From Acanthochlamys bracteata (taxonomy: Eukaryota > Streptophyta > Magnoliopsida > Pandanales > Velloziaceae), in NCBI GenBank assembly GCA_019914995.1, contig CM034134.1:6332463-6396462 (forward strand): a stretch of 64,000 nucleotides of DNA, in the 5' to 3' direction. Both the position numbers and the translations under genes were made by a program. The notes under the pieces were generated by a model that did no database searches, was not told the DNA's origin, and was given only the letters and a program-made list of their open reading frames with translations. Position 1 is the stretch's first letter. Each line of letters begins with the position of its first letter. Positions 33,943-46,371 of the stretch are shown piece by piece.

Positions 33943-34499
33943 TAGCCTAGGATGATATTACTTTTCCCCCAATACAAATCAATATTGCTAGACTCATACT
34001 TAAAAGAAGGCTTTGTTTCAAAATTATATAGATCAATTTTAATAGTCGAGATATGCTGAAATGTGGTATACGTAACTGTATCTTACAGTATGCATCCTTA
34101 GTGTTAGAAGTATACATGGGTCTAATATGCTGTATATACAACATTGTAATCTATTCTATATAGCTTTTATGAATCAATGTATACTAGTTTGTAGTATATA
34201 TAATTCTGTAACTAGTATCAGAAGAACATATACAGTCAGTAAAATGTTATTATGTATACAATATATAGTTTGATGTATATAAGTTCTGTTATCAATATAT
34301 ACTGATTTGTAATAAACATAATTCTATTGATGTATACATCAGTAGTATTGAAAGTGTACATGCTGCAGGAGGTTAAAATTGGAAACAAATTAAGGAGTTA
34401 ATAGCGAAGAGAGGAAAAGATTGAGCAGTGTTTAATAAAGTAAAAAGTATGAGTAAAATTATAGAAAGGTGAAAAGAGAGAGCTTCCAATAATTACTCG
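33943..34499. other. 3' flank of the serine hydrolase gene
   Basis: Includes the probable 3' untranslated region. From 34080 to 34370 short diverged repeats of gtatacat, tatatact and ataattctgt occur. No gene is seen. Confidence 0.4.
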
Positions 34500-34999
34500 C
34501 AATGTTATCAAAATTCTGATTTATTTTAAAATTTTACGATTTTATTTCACTCAAACGATTCCGATTTCAAGTAAAATTTTTTTTGAGTAAAATTTTACAT
34601 AGATTTCTGTTTAAATTAGTAAAATTGATAAGATCATGATCTTATATGATTATTTTTTAGAAAATTTTTGTAATTAACTATATTTGAAAGAGTTTTTTAT
34701 AGAATTTTCTATAAAATTTTTAAGGTTTTCTAAAAATATATATAATTTTCAGAAAATTTTATAAAATATAGAGGAACTTTTTTATAAATTTAAAAGAATT
34801 TAAATTTTTTTTAAATGTACTAATATTTTTTAGAAAAAATATTAGAAAAATTTTTATAAAAGATCTTTAATGGTATTGGAAAACAAATTTATAAAATTTA
34901 TCGGTATGTAAAATCTTATGATTTTATTTTAAAATTTCGATTTTACGATCATATTTAAGCAAAACGATCCTACTTAAGATTCCTATTTTGACAACCTTG
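34500..34999. mobile_element. hAT-like MITE with perfect 8-bp target duplication, copy 2
   Basis: A 500-bp AT-rich element. Left end CAATGTTATCAAAATTCTGA and right end, reverse complemented, CAAGGTTGTCAAAATAGGAA. ATTACTCG flanks it exactly on both sides (34492-34499 and 35000-35007). It is the same family as 17926-18668 (same termini and same cgattttacgat-type words inside). Non-coding. Confidence 0.85.
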
Positions 35000-35690
35000 A
35001 TTACTCGAAATATTAGAGTATTACTATCGTGTTTTTGAGAATGCCTATGAAGAAAAACTGTTTTTCTTTAAGATATCCATTTTAATCAAACAAATTATTT
35101 AGAAAACTTAGAAATAATAAAGTTGTTTCGGTTCTAAGATTTTGGTTTGAAATCTTTTTCTTCTTTATTAAACTCTTAACTAAGTCAAGTTACATATCAA
35201 TCTCATTAAATAACACGGATTTCATTTCTTGGTTTCATTAAAATAATACGAGAATAATTTTTCTTGATATATTTCGAGCTTATTTCTACTCACTGCCTTT
35301 AAGTTAATTTATAATTTTAGTTCATCGTATATGAAGTAATGAGAAGTTTTGCAACAAAAATACCAATGAATATCATCTTGTGAAACGGTTAAGGATGCCA
35401 TCCTTTATGGATATTTGGAAATGCTATTTCAAAAGATTTTTCTGAAATTAAAAGTATTTTAAAATTTTTTAGAAATAAGGTTTATTTTTTTACATAAAAA
35501 GATTAATAAAAATAAATAATAATAAAATTTTACTACGAAAATTTTTTTATATTTTTAAATTAAAAAAAAATTCTCTAAATATTGTAAAAGATTTTTTAGC
35601 CTTGATATTCAATTCTTAGTTGAAACTCTCTTTGTATATTTTTATAATTATTTAATGTGTTTCACGATCATAACCAACAATATTGTTAGG
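35000..35690. other. AT-rich spacer
   Basis: Very AT-rich, no coding signal and no repeat recognised beyond poly-A and poly-T runs. Confidence 0.5.
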
Positions 35691-35870
35691 GGTGGCAATA
35701 AGAGTTTATGGATCAGTTCCGGATCGATCGATTTAATAATTAAATTAAAATTTTTTAACTCTAACCCAATCCATAAATTTATACGGGTAAAATAGTCAAC
35801 CCTAACCTAATATTTTTAATAACCGGATCAAACTCGAATCGGTCCATTTATAATTAAAATATTAATTTTT
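35691..35870. mobile_element. hAT-like terminus fragment
   Basis: Begins TAGGGGTGGCAATAAGAG, a start typical of plant hAT termini (TAGGGGTGGCAA), followed by ggatcagttccggatcgatcg and several aaccc/ggttc words seen in hAT subterminal regions. I found no matching opposite end, so it is a fragment, perhaps the distal end of the element encoding the transposase at 37740-39730. Confidence 0.35.
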
Positions 35871-36612
35871 ATTTTATATTTTTTATCTATATTAAAAAAA
35901 ATTTTGAAATATATAAAAGTTGGTAGCAATAGTAAAAGTAGAATATAATGCATAGTACCTAACTTGTATTATGTTTGGTACTTCAGATAGCTTGTGAATG
36001 AAAATGCTATTTCTTCATATAGTAGAATGGATATTATGCATAGAGAATGGGGAAACAAATTGATGGATATTAAAGATGGAGAGTAAAATTAGCAGGATGC
36101 TGGATGCCTAGTGCCTAGCAATAAGTAAGGGGGTTTTAGAAGAGCTCCGTATCGGTCAGCACTTAGTAGCAGCTGTTGAATAGGAAAGACAATAAAAAAA
36201 AAAAAAAAACTTTGAACGGTTCAACATTGTCATCCATAGTGAACGCAAGAACAAATTAACTTATCACTGAGAAAAATAACAGCAAAAACCAAAAGCAGAA
36301 ATATGATGAAAACAAGTAGTGGTCTCAATTCATGTGAAATCATCTTTATATTTTCCATTATATTAATTGCTGATCAACCTACTTCGATAATACAAAGAAC
36401 AGAACAAAGTGCTAGGAATGAAGAAAGGGAATCACTTTATAAGGTATATTAGCCACTCGTAAGTCATAGCGCAAAATAGAATATATGAGCATTGAAGAAC
36501 TTTGAATAGGACTTTGGAATAACTCTCTAGAACATTAAGCTTATTAACCAAATGGTTGAAAGATTGCTTCACATGTATGACCTTGATACAACACAAAACA
36601 CATCAACCTTAT
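35871..36612. other. Spacer, no gene seen
   Basis: AT-rich, with a pure A run near 36191-36208. No coding signal. Confidence 0.45.
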
Positions 36613-36735
36613 GCATATGTTACATTTCAAGTTTCCAAAAAAATAAAAATAACTGGCAACCATGTGCATATGTTACATTCCAAGTTTCCAACAAAATAAA
36701 AATAACTGGCAACCATGTGCATATGTTACATCCAA
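36613..36735. repeat. 53-bp tandem repeat, about 2.3 units
   Basis: Units start at 36613, 36666 and 36719 with GCATATGTTACAT and include caagtttcca and aataactggcaaccatgt. The first two units are nearly identical. Confidence 0.85.
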
Positions 36736-37739
36736 ATTCTAAGTTCCCAATAGACCTTGTTACTGTTATAATAACCATATAGCCCTTCACTTCATTCACA
36801 GCTCACTAGTGCTTCCACAGAATGCATGTCCTCCCTTTCCTACAACTTGACCGTTGCCACCTCTTTCCACTGTCCTATATGTTCTCCTTTCAAATAAGGC
36901 AATCTGCATGTCTAATGTTGTACATAATAGAAGTTAGCATCCATAGGATACCAAGTAATATGCTAGTGCTGTACACAATTATTCTTAGCATCCACTTAGC
37001 ACAAGAACATTTTACTAATTAGTACTAGCACCAAAATCAATCAGCTAAAACTTGTGCTAGTTAATGAAACAAATAAGTCAGTAAAAAAGTGAGTCAGCTA
37101 GCATGCTAGTAACTAGAAACTTTTCCAAAACAGAGAGCACATAAGCCACTAACCAATTATCTGAGAAGTGACTAACCATTCAGAGACTAAAAAAATAGAG
37201 CAAATCCAATAACGATTTTATGCTATCTTTAGAGCTGATGTAGAAAATGATCCTGATCGTGTTTGAGCTTGACCTTCCCTGAACTTCTAAAGGACATATG
37301 ACTATATACTTAAATAAGAATGAGATGACTTGTGTCATTAGCCAAGCCAAAAAAATTTGATGAAAAGTGAATGAAAAACAGTTGCATACACAACCTGACT
37401 TGACTGAATTGTACTTCAAGTAGGCCATTTCAATAAGCTGGGTCATCTAATTGGCAAAAATTTTTGAAGACAGAGAGACAACATGTCAAGGGTTCAAAAC
37501 CAACATAAAAGACCCAACATGCTGCAACAAAACATGAAACAAAATCATAGAAGATGAATATAAAATTCATGAGAGTTACCTTGAATATTTTACCTTACGG
37601 CTCGACGGTGTCAATTTCTCCGGTTAGAGGATGAAGGTTCAGTATTTGGTATGACACACACATCCATTGCGTTCTTGACAAGTTCATCCAATAATTGCTT
37701 TTTTATTTTTACAATATTAAATTAGTGTTTAATACTATG
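36736..37739. other. Spacer downstream of the hAT remnant
   Basis: No recognised coding sequence. Because the hAT transposase reads on the minus strand, this may be its 3' untranslated and subterminal part. Confidence 0.4.
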
Positions 37740-39730
37740 TTATAATAATTTTATAAAAAGAAAACCTTGTTCTCCATATAACCAATCTCTAGCACAAAGT
37801 AAAGCCTCCACAATTTCTGGCCTGAAAGCACTCCTATATTGATCAATTACTCTTCCTCTAATACTAAATGCACTTTCTGATGCCACAGTTGAAATTGGTA
37901 TGCTAAGTACATCACGAGCCATAGAGGCTATGTATGGATATCCACATTAACTAGCTTTCCAATATGTCAAAATATCCAAATCAATCTCTTTTCATTCTAG
38001 GTTCATCCAAATATAAGTCAAGTTCTGACTTTTGTGCCATACCTTCTTCATTTTCACATAAATCAAATTCCTAAAACAAATAATAAAACATTATTAATTG
38101 AAAATATAACAAAATAAATAAAAATATCACTATATAATGTAAAGGAAAAAAAGTGAAATTGTAATAACTTACTTTTAAGACATCACATGGTTCTTTTGAA
38201 TATATAACCTCACTAACATTATAAGATGATCCAATATCTCCAATTTGTACTTGTGAAGAAGATGAAGCAACATCACTTTGTCTTTGTATTTTATAAGCAT
38301 ACTCATTGAAAAGAATTACAAGGGCATTCTTCACTTGCTTAGACTCTATATCTCATCCAATACCATATAACTTCTTATAAGACCATTCGTCAAAACTGAA
38401 TTTATATCTTGGATAAAAAATAATTGCAATAGCCAAGATCAAACTGAAACTGGACCAATACTTCTAAAATTAAGAATACATACTTTCTGTCATAGCTTTA
38501 ATCTGAAGATCACAGTCATGTATAGCTACCTTCAAAGTTAGATGTATCGTAAAAATAGTTGGAAAATACAAGGTGGCAGTGGGATACTTCGTACTAGAGA
38601 AAAGACATGTGAGATCATAAAAACTCCAAAAAACTTGTGTAATTTTTCAGCCTTTTCCCACTCAGTACGAGTATGACAATGAGTGTAGTTGGAATCACTT
38701 AACTCCAAATGGGAGAATGCACGACAAAAATAAATGGTAATGTCAAGCATCATAAATGTGGTATTCCATCTTGTTGGAACATCTTGTCTCAAACCTCTTT
38801 TATCATCAAGTGAACCGTGCTTAACTAATTTTTGCTTTCTTGCTTATGACCCTTCCACATATTTAACACTCACGAATTTTCTCAATAATAATATCTATTT
38901 CTTTTAAACCCTCTTGTACAATCAAATTAAGCTTATGTCACAACATCTAATATGAAAATAATCGCCATTAGATACAAGACTCCCACTTAAGGACAATTGA
39001 TTCTTTAACATTCCAGTATAAACATCATTTGCAGAAGCATTATCCAAAGTAATTGAAAAAAATTTTCCATCTATGCCCCAATCTTTTAGAAAGCTAAAAA
39101 TCTTCTCTGCTAAAGAAAGACCATTATGAGGAGGAAGCATATATCCAAAATTCAAAATTGTTTTGTGCAATTGCCAATCTTTATCAATGAAATGAGCAGT
39201 CAACAAAATATACCCATCAGTTGTCAAAGAAGACCACAAATTAGAAGTCAAGCATATTCTACTAGGAATACTTTCTAACATAGACCAAGTCTTATTCTTT
39301 TCTCTTCTTGCACAATCAGCTTTTATTGTATTTCTACTCACAAGCTGCACATCCTTTCGCAAATATTGAAATACAGCTCTAAATCTAGGAAGTTCAGTGA
39401 AATGAAAAAGCATATCATGCATAATTATAGCAGCAGACAATAATTCTCTAAATTTGTTAGATCAAATTTTTCCTTAGTCAAAGAAATAGAATGAACATTT
39501 TGTTGAAGAATCAATTCTCCTAAATCTCTTGTGTCCCTCCTAACACATGACTCTACATGACGTTTCAAATTACTAGTACCATATTGACTGTCTGCCAAGT
39601 AAGAAGAACCACAAGTTTTGCACTTACACTTTTGTTTTCCAGTTGAATCTAAAGGAAGAAATTCAAAATGCTTCCAAATCTCTGATGTAAGCCTCCGTTT
39701 ACGCTTTCCTACTGTAGTTGGTTGTGTCAC
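37740..39730 (-). pseudogene. hAT-family transposase (BED finger, RISBZ/DAYSLEEPER-like), frameshifted
   Basis: Read right to left. A BED-type zinc finger (39730-39540) contains IWKHFEFLPLD, CKCKTCGSSY and LKRHVESC. A frameshift near 39445 is followed by SAAIIMHDMLFHF, then ICLTSNLWSSLTTDGYILLTAHFIDKDWQLHK (first part of the RNase-H-like core) and FSITLDNASANDV. A second frameshift near 38940 follows FHIRCC. Then DVPTRWNTTFMMLD and WEKAEKLHKFFGVF. At 37922-37740 the hAT dimerisation domain reads ARDVLSIPISTVASESAFS and GRVIDQYRSAFRPEIVEALLC. The order matches full-length plant hAT transposases of about 650-700 residues. Single-base lesions dominate, so decay is moderate. It catalysed excision and insertion with 8-bp target duplications. 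Confidence 0.88.
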
Positions 39731-41060
39731 ATGACTCCGATCGAGACTAGGCTAACTAGCTTCATTTCCCGTACCAGAATTATCGCCTTAACTACTCCGT
39801 GTAATTTCAGGTGCATCTATAAAATATTTGTATTTCTTCTCTAATATACACTGCATATAAGTTCAATAATATAAAATTTATTGATTGACAATTTGACATA
39901 TAAAATATTGTAGAAAATAAAATGAATGAAACAAACTATTATATTATATTAACTAGACTCTACTAGAAAAAAAGAAAAAAAAGAAAAAGATGATAATTTT
40001 AAATCTATCAATCTATACAAATCTTTGTATTTTGCCTATTCAAGTTTGGGAACTAAGCATAAAAGATACCACATGATTAGTTTTGTAAATGCCACATGAA
40101 TTTTCTCAAAAACAAGGTTATGTTTAACAACTTTCTAATAATATTACAACATGATGAACAATATAAAGAAAAACATTTTTTTTCTGTTTTGTTCAGTCTC
40201 ACCAAAACATACAGAGATGAGAGAACAAGGATGGATATCCCCTAGACAAACAAACTAGAAGCTACAAACTAACTAGTTAATTAGTTCACTATAAACTATT
40301 AACACTCCACTTTCCCATGTTTCCTTAATTTTCTTGAATCTATGTGAAACTAAAACAAGGTTTATATATATATGAGTTGAACTTTATGTCACTAGCACTG
40401 TTTCAATTAATGTATTAACATATATATGAGCGCTTCTCTAGTACAACAAGGTTTAAAAATTATAGGAGGTTGAAAAAAAGCCTAATTAAACAGGATACTC
40501 AAAGCTAATGGGATTTGAACAAGGACAGTTTCTAGGTGATACAGAAAAACCTCACATAGATCCTTAGAACTAGATGGGAAAGCAACTAGTACTAATTAAC
40601 AACAAAACACAGTAGCAAAAGAAGTATCCATTAATTTTGTTGTAATTATCCCATTCAATTCAATTTGCTTATAGGGGAAAAAATAAAAATCTGAAAACTT
40701 TCTTTAAGTAGTAAACTGACATAAGCTTTGAAAGGAAAACAACAAGATGAATTAACAAAATGAACAACTCCCTATGTGAGAAACAAAAAGAGAGACCACT
40801 AGCACAATGCTGTAAGCATGAAGCAATGGGAAATAACAAATGTTATCGCAGTGGTAAAGGCAACAGATGTTCCAGCCTCCAACAATTGTTGGGAACATAA
40901 TCGATTCACTTCACTAGTAGAGGTTTGACAATTTTACACAAGTGATAATACCAGCATCAAGCTAGATTCATAACGTATGTTTCATTGCTATTCTTACACT
41001 AGACTAATGGTGTTCCTCGAATTCCGACGGCAAAAGAGACCATATTACTAAGAGAACAGT
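39731..41060. other. Spacer upstream of the hAT transposase
   Basis: AT-rich, no coding signal recognised. It could include an intron or leader of the hAT transcript on the minus strand. Confidence 0.4.
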
Positions 41061-41470
41061 TCAAACCGAATCTTCTGTTATGCACACAAAATAAACTCTA
41101 GAAGCCGGAAGCATAGCAAATCCATATTCAAATTTTATAGATCTAAATGTTAAAATTCTTACATCGATCTTCGTCGACGACAACGAAGAAAAGACCAACA
41201 GAAAAGATGCGAACGCATGAAGAGAGTGTAGATTCAAACGCAGATGCAAATTAGGATGACGAAAATTCAACCGACCAGGAAGGAGACGAGTTCGACGAGC
41301 GGCAAAAAATGCTAATAGATTTGGCATGAAGAAGATTTGGAAGAGTAGATCTGGAAAAGGTTGTCGAAAAATTAGAAAAGAAAATCTGGATCTGTAGATT
41401 GAGCTGAGAGTTTGAGACGTCGTTTGAGAAGATTCGGGAGAAAAGAACCCTAAAACACTCTAGTCAGCAT
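41061..41470 (-). other. GC-richer block, possible leader of the hAT transcript
   Basis: Locally less AT-rich, with CGACGA-type words and an 88-residue minus-strand frame without a known domain. Its position upstream of the transposase on the same strand suggests a promoter or 5' leader. No protein is claimed. Confidence 0.25.
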
Positions 41471-42274
41471 AAACAACTTAGTTGGATTGATCAGGTCACT
41501 TTTAGATTGACTTGAAACTGACCTGAACCTGTTTATTTTATTGAATCATTTTTGGGGCAATCTAAAAATAACCCAAACTCGCTTAAATTTTGACTCGAAT
41601 TCGATTTTAACAGATCGATTTCGGATCAGATCATATATTATCATCATTAAATATTATATTATCGATAAAAATTATAATAATCTATAGTTGTTTTTAATTT
41701 CAAATTTAAAATAATTAATTATTTGAGAAAAAAACATTATTTATTTGAATATGTTAGTGTAGTAAGTTCGTCGTAAAATTTTAAGCCGACCAACATACAC
41801 ATGCAGGTAGATCTGAACTAGCTCGTCCGAATCAATTTGAGAACAGTCAATTAACTATACATACGTCCAGGTCGATCCAAACAATTTTCAAATAAACCTA
41901 TCGAGCTAGTTGAATAGGCCAACCAGGTGGTCATTATTAAAACAAAATATTATTCTTTCCATGTCTTCTCCCCTTCATTCCTTCTTCTTGATGCAGACTT
42001 TCATTTTCTTCTCTTCTATCCCTTGAAATTTTTGTTCTTCTTTAGTGTCTGAAAAATACCATATGATTGAATATTAAAGCAACGATGAGATGGATTGATC
42101 CTTGAAAGAATCCCCTCTACTCATTCCTCTCACAATCAATTTGATTTTCCGATGAAGCAGGAGCTTAACTCCATTGATCTAGTTTTTTTATTCGTAGTTT
42201 ATTAATATATCAACTGTATTTTAGATCTAATATTGGTTTCAATCAAATTTGTTCTACATTTCATCGCTAGATGT
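41471..42274. other. Spacer with hAT-like subterminal words
   Basis: Around 41480-41640 and 41800-41930 repeated words such as gatcag, gatcgat and cgaattcg occur in both orientations, similar in style to the fragment at 35691. No coding sequence. Confidence 0.35.
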
Positions 42275-42709
42275 TGTTATGGTATGAGGTTACATTGTAG
42301 CCGAATCTAAGCTCAAGTTGGAGTTAAGTTAAAAATAACGTACAATATTAGAAAAATTGAAAGTAAAAATACAAACTTCTTCTTGATCCTACTATAGGTG
42401 CACCAATATTTAAAGCTTGGCCGCTTACCAAAGCTAACAAGACGAACACTAGGTTCCCTAATGGAACAAACCCTAAGTTTCTAGGGAAACACTTGTTGAA
42501 AACTACTTCATAAACATAACACTCAGTTTCCTAAGGAAACACTTGCTACAGACCCTTATATAAACAGAACTCCTACTGATGCACTTTTTTTCGGTGTTTT
42601 AGGTTCTTCGCCCATGCCCTTGCAATCCATACATACTCGGGTATGTGGCTTCCTGCACTGGCTCCTTCTAGGCAACACCTTAGCTCACACTTCCTCTATG
42701 CGTATCATG
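42275..42709 (-). repeat. Gypsy 3' LTR (left copy)
   Basis: Starts TGTTATGGTATGAGG and aligns with the right LTR through aaaaattgaaagtaaaa, tttaaagctt, gaaacacttgttgaa, cagtttcctaaggaaacac and ctgcactggctccttcta. The outer end is approximate. Near it the internal flank encodes LEDKAIIL on the minus strand, a common end of gypsy polyproteins. Confidence 0.75.
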
Positions 42710-43029
42710 AGATTCCCATGCCTAGAATAATTGCCTTGTCCTCAAGGCAACCAGGATACATCCCACTTAATATGCAACTCTTCTTTGGTAGTATGTAGTG
42801 GTGGTTGTGGGACTCGTAAGACCTCTTGCAACAATTGCAATGCAGGCTTGAGACCTTCTAAGCAATAAACTTAGCATCTTTGAGTCGCAAAACATGGAGC
42901 GCTGAGTGTATACGTGATTATAGGGGAAGATCTAGATTGTAAGTAACATATCTTAACCTTTGCAAGTACTTCGATTGGGTCATAAAACTTATACCTTACT
43001 TTTTGATTAAGACATTCTGTCACAGTAGA

Positions 43030-44000
43030 TTAGCAAAATAGTTTGTAACTTGAGAAAAATCCTATCACTTGAATTAAACTCTTGTCGCAGTGCTTCTTGT
43101 CATAGAATTGTGTCATGCGGTTCTGCGCATGCCGGAGAAGGTACCTCAAATCACTCAAAATTTCATCCCTCTCATAGAGTTGCCTCCCTATTTTGTCCTC
43201 TTGGATTGGCCCCATTACACATGAAACCAAGGCCCCATCAGAGGGGGAGTCATTAGTAGTTGTATTGATATGAGTGTTATAACTGCCTAATGAAACCAAT
43301 GCATTTATTGCTTAGGGTGTTCTCTAATGAAGCATCGTAAAAACGTCTCGACTCCCTTAGTTGAAGATTTCTGATCATCGGTTTATGGGTAATATGTCGA
43401 ACTCATATGTCATGATCCCTTGGAGACGATGCAATTTTTGCCCGAAAAAGCTCATAATGTTAGATCACAGTCGAAGACAATGGAGGATGAACACCCATGC
43501 AACATCACAACTTAGACGACAATGTAAGGTTGCTTAGTTTATCTACTACCACCATTATCACATTTACCTTCAGACATCAGTAGTCTTTCAATGAAGCCCA
43601 TAGCAATGTCTGCCCAAATCTGAGATGGAATGGGTAGAGGTTTCAGTAGCCTAGTAGGTTGAAGTCCTTCAGTTTCACCCTTACGCGAGTTGCAAAGTAA
43701 GCATTGTACTACACGGCTGATTTAGAGATTCCTTGCAATAGAATTGGCGTTAAAGATGTATATAAGTGCGAAATCACCCTATGTGACTTCCTATGGCTGA
43801 GTTGTGAGCTACGGTAAGAGTTGTCTTCATAGATCATCAGGAACCCATAGTCGACATTGGTATGCCAAATATCCTCGGATCTCAGTGAGATCTAGTTGAA
43901 GCCATGTATCTTGCGTCTTTTAGCATTGCAAGGACAAATCAATATTTTTGCTGACACTTGTGGAGGTTGTCCTTGAAAAGAGGCTTATAAAGTGCTGATT
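43030..44000 (-). pseudogene. Gypsy integrase remnant
   Basis: Minus-strand pieces near 43680-43560: RKGETEGLQPTRLLKPLPIP and QIWADIAMGFIERL, matching the gypsy integrase segment from the zinc finger to the first catalytic Asp. Near 43300-43100, YERDEILSDLRYLLRHAQNRM and FYDKKH match the C-terminal region that precedes the LTR. Frames are broken by stops. Confidence 0.75.
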
Positions 44001-44560
44001 GCAGAAAGGACTACACTAAGAATAGTGTCAAAGCATTTGAGATAATATTACACTTTTCCTGCTCGGTATTCGTTCTTGTAATCAATATCTAAGAGTTTCA
44101 TACCACTATGCTACTCATGTGATGATAGTCGGCGTTCCAAGAGGTATCTTAAACTTAGGTGATTAGTTTTAGCGACAAACTTGTGGCGTAGAAGATACGT
44201 CATCTATTTCTACACCGCGAGTACTAGAGCCATTATCTCATCGTATGTGGATTTGTTAAGAGCTGCAGCTGAAAGAGATTTGCTAAAGTTTGCAATCGAT
44301 TGTCAAGAGTAAGCACTGCTCCAATTGCTCTTCTAAAGGCATCTACTAGTGAGAAGGCTTAGTGAAATTTGGTGCTGGAAGTATAAAGTGGTAGAAAGAG
44401 CTACATTGAACTTTTTGAAGGCAACCTCTTTTTTTGGAGACCACTAGAATGCAATCAGCTTCATAAGAATAGTTAGGAGAGCTGCGATGCAGTGATAATT
44501 CTTAACAAACCGCCTACAGTACCAGACAGTCTAAGGAACTCATAAAGCTCAGTGACCGCT
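44001..44560 (-). pseudogene. Probable gypsy RNase H region, heavily decayed
   Basis: Lies between the RT and integrase remnants, where RNase H belongs. No clear motif survives, and the assignment rests on position. Confidence 0.35.
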
Positions 44561-44569
44561 CTTGGTACT

Positions 44570-44990
44570 GGCCTATCTAGCATTGCCCTTTTACTTTGCT
44601 TTGGTCCACAACAGTCCTATGCTTGGAAACGATGTGCCTACGATACTCTAGCCGATGATATCCAAAATGATATTTGGCAAAGTTCGCATAGAGTCGGTGT
44701 GCCTGCAAAATTTTCAAAACTATGGCTTGGTGCCTTACATAGTCTTGCCACTTAATGCTATAAACTAATATATCATCAAAAAATACAAGTATAACATTGC
44801 AGAGGTATGTCGGAACACGTTGTTCATCATAAATGAAATACGGATGGTGCATTTGTCAATCCACATGGCATGATAAGGAACTCATAGTAGCCATCATGCA
44901 TCCAAAAAGTAGTCTTGTGGACATCTTCTTCCTTAACTCTTACATGTTTCTTTATCTTACCAATCACCCAAATTGTTTGTGGTCATGCAA
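44570..44990 (-). pseudogene. Gypsy reverse transcriptase fragment
   Basis: At 44852-44577 the minus strand reads VILVFFDDILVYS, the RT active-site motif (usually YxDD, here FFDD), then WQDYVRHQAIVLKILQAHRLYAN, AKYHFGYHRLEYRRHIVS and VDQSKV, the usual following landmarks. It covers only the second half of the palm. The upstream half ends before the MITE at 45065. Confidence 0.85.
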
Positions 44991-45064
44991 GGCTGTGCAG
45001 CGCGCTTGTTGAGAGATTTGCATCCTCACAAGTAACGTCATGTTTCGTTATCTTACCAAACACC

Positions 45065-45563
45065 TAAGGTTGTCAAAATTAAAATTTAGATAGGATAATT
45101 CTTTTGAATGTAATCGTAAAATCATGATTTTAATGTAGGATCTTATGATTTATATACTAGAAAATTTTATATGAAAGTTTTCTTGAACCATTAAAAATCT
45201 CTTTTAAAACTTAAAAAATTTTTTTATAACATTAACAAAAAACAACACCTTTTAAAAATTTATAAAAAACCCCTCTGTAGTTTAAGAAAAACCCCTCAAA
45301 TCATAAATTTACATAAATCTCTTTAATTGTACAAAACACCCATCTATTTTTATAAAACCCCCTAAAGTCTTGATTAATTATAAAAACCCTCTTTTATAAT
45401 GAAATCGTAAAAAACTGTGACCTTATCGATATTAAGATTAAGATCACGAACCGGATGCAATTTTACTCAAAAGATAAATTTTGTTTGAAATATGATCATT
45501 TCGGTAAAATGTGAAATTGAAAAGATATAATTTAAGATTTAAATCTTGATCTTGATAACAGTA
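45065..45563. mobile_element. hAT-like MITE family, copy 3 (diverged)
   Basis: The left end TAAGGTTGTCAAAATTAAAA matches the CAAGGTTGTCAAAATNNNNA terminus of copies 1 and 2. The right end (ttgataacagta) is a weaker match. The interior has the same gattttacgat/aatcgtaaaat-type words near the ends. I found no exact 8-bp duplication, so the right end or the flank has changed. It splits the gypsy element. Confidence 0.6.
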
Positions 45564-46371
45564 TTTGAAGTACTCTCAACCAAATGCAACCACTTATGTG
45601 GATCTTTCTCAAGAAAATTTGGGAAACGATGACGATCGATTGCTAATTAGGTTTGTGACACGATTCTTGAGTTGGTGGTTAAGGGTGGCGTCCTAGGTAA
45701 GGGGTTTGGGGTTGGGAGCAGGGATCCTAGGGGCGGACCACATTTTGGTGTCCGAGTTAGTAGTTGGGTTGTCTAGTCAATTAGGTATTGTAGTTGTTCG
45801 CCTGCGTGGATTATAGAGTCAAAGTCAATTATCATGTTGTAGGAGAGGATAATAGTGTTGGGACAATAGGCAAGGGTGCTCCAAGTCAGAGGTGTTTGGT
45901 TGTGGTACTAGAATTGGATTGAATTGTGATGACATCACAAATGATATAGGGTGCATGGGAGCTACAGATGTAGTGGCATCATGGATGCCGCTACTCGGTA
46001 GCTAGTCATAAGAGGTTGATTCACATACCCATATTGAATATACATGAGCAGATTTTGGTATCAAATTACGTAACTTGTTTGGACAGTTCGAGATCTTTCT
46101 TAAGATGTGGTAGGGAGGTGAGCTATCAGGAGGGCCATTAGGCCTGTTATATAGATACTAAGTTGGTTGATTGCATTTGATACGATCTCATTCTTGTACT
46201 GCACCTCAACGTTGCTTGGGTATGGATTGGGTTACGATTTATGAGGTGTGGTGGGTGTTTGCTAAAAAGTGAAGGGTAGGTTGTCAATGAAGATGTTAGT
46301 GAATGGTGATGATGATGGTTCTAGTGGAGTAGATTATATTGCTTCCATTGATTCTTGGCTTCGATACCACT
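45564..46371 (-). other. Gypsy 5' internal region, unreadable
   Basis: Lies between the MITE and the primer-binding site, where gag and protease are expected. Many stops in all frames and no motif that I recognise. The primer-binding site is at its right edge (plus-strand ggcttcgatacca at 46358-46370, TGGTATCGAAGCC on the minus strand). Confidence 0.45.

Noticed and set aside
36191-36208. Poly-A run as the tail of a SINE or retrogene
   Set aside because: No A/B box promoter, no target duplication and no coding sequence upstream could be seen.
35691-41640. A complete hAT element from 35691 to about 41640
   Set aside because: The left terminus looks hAT-like, but no inverted partner or 8-bp duplication was found at the right, so only separate fragments are reported.
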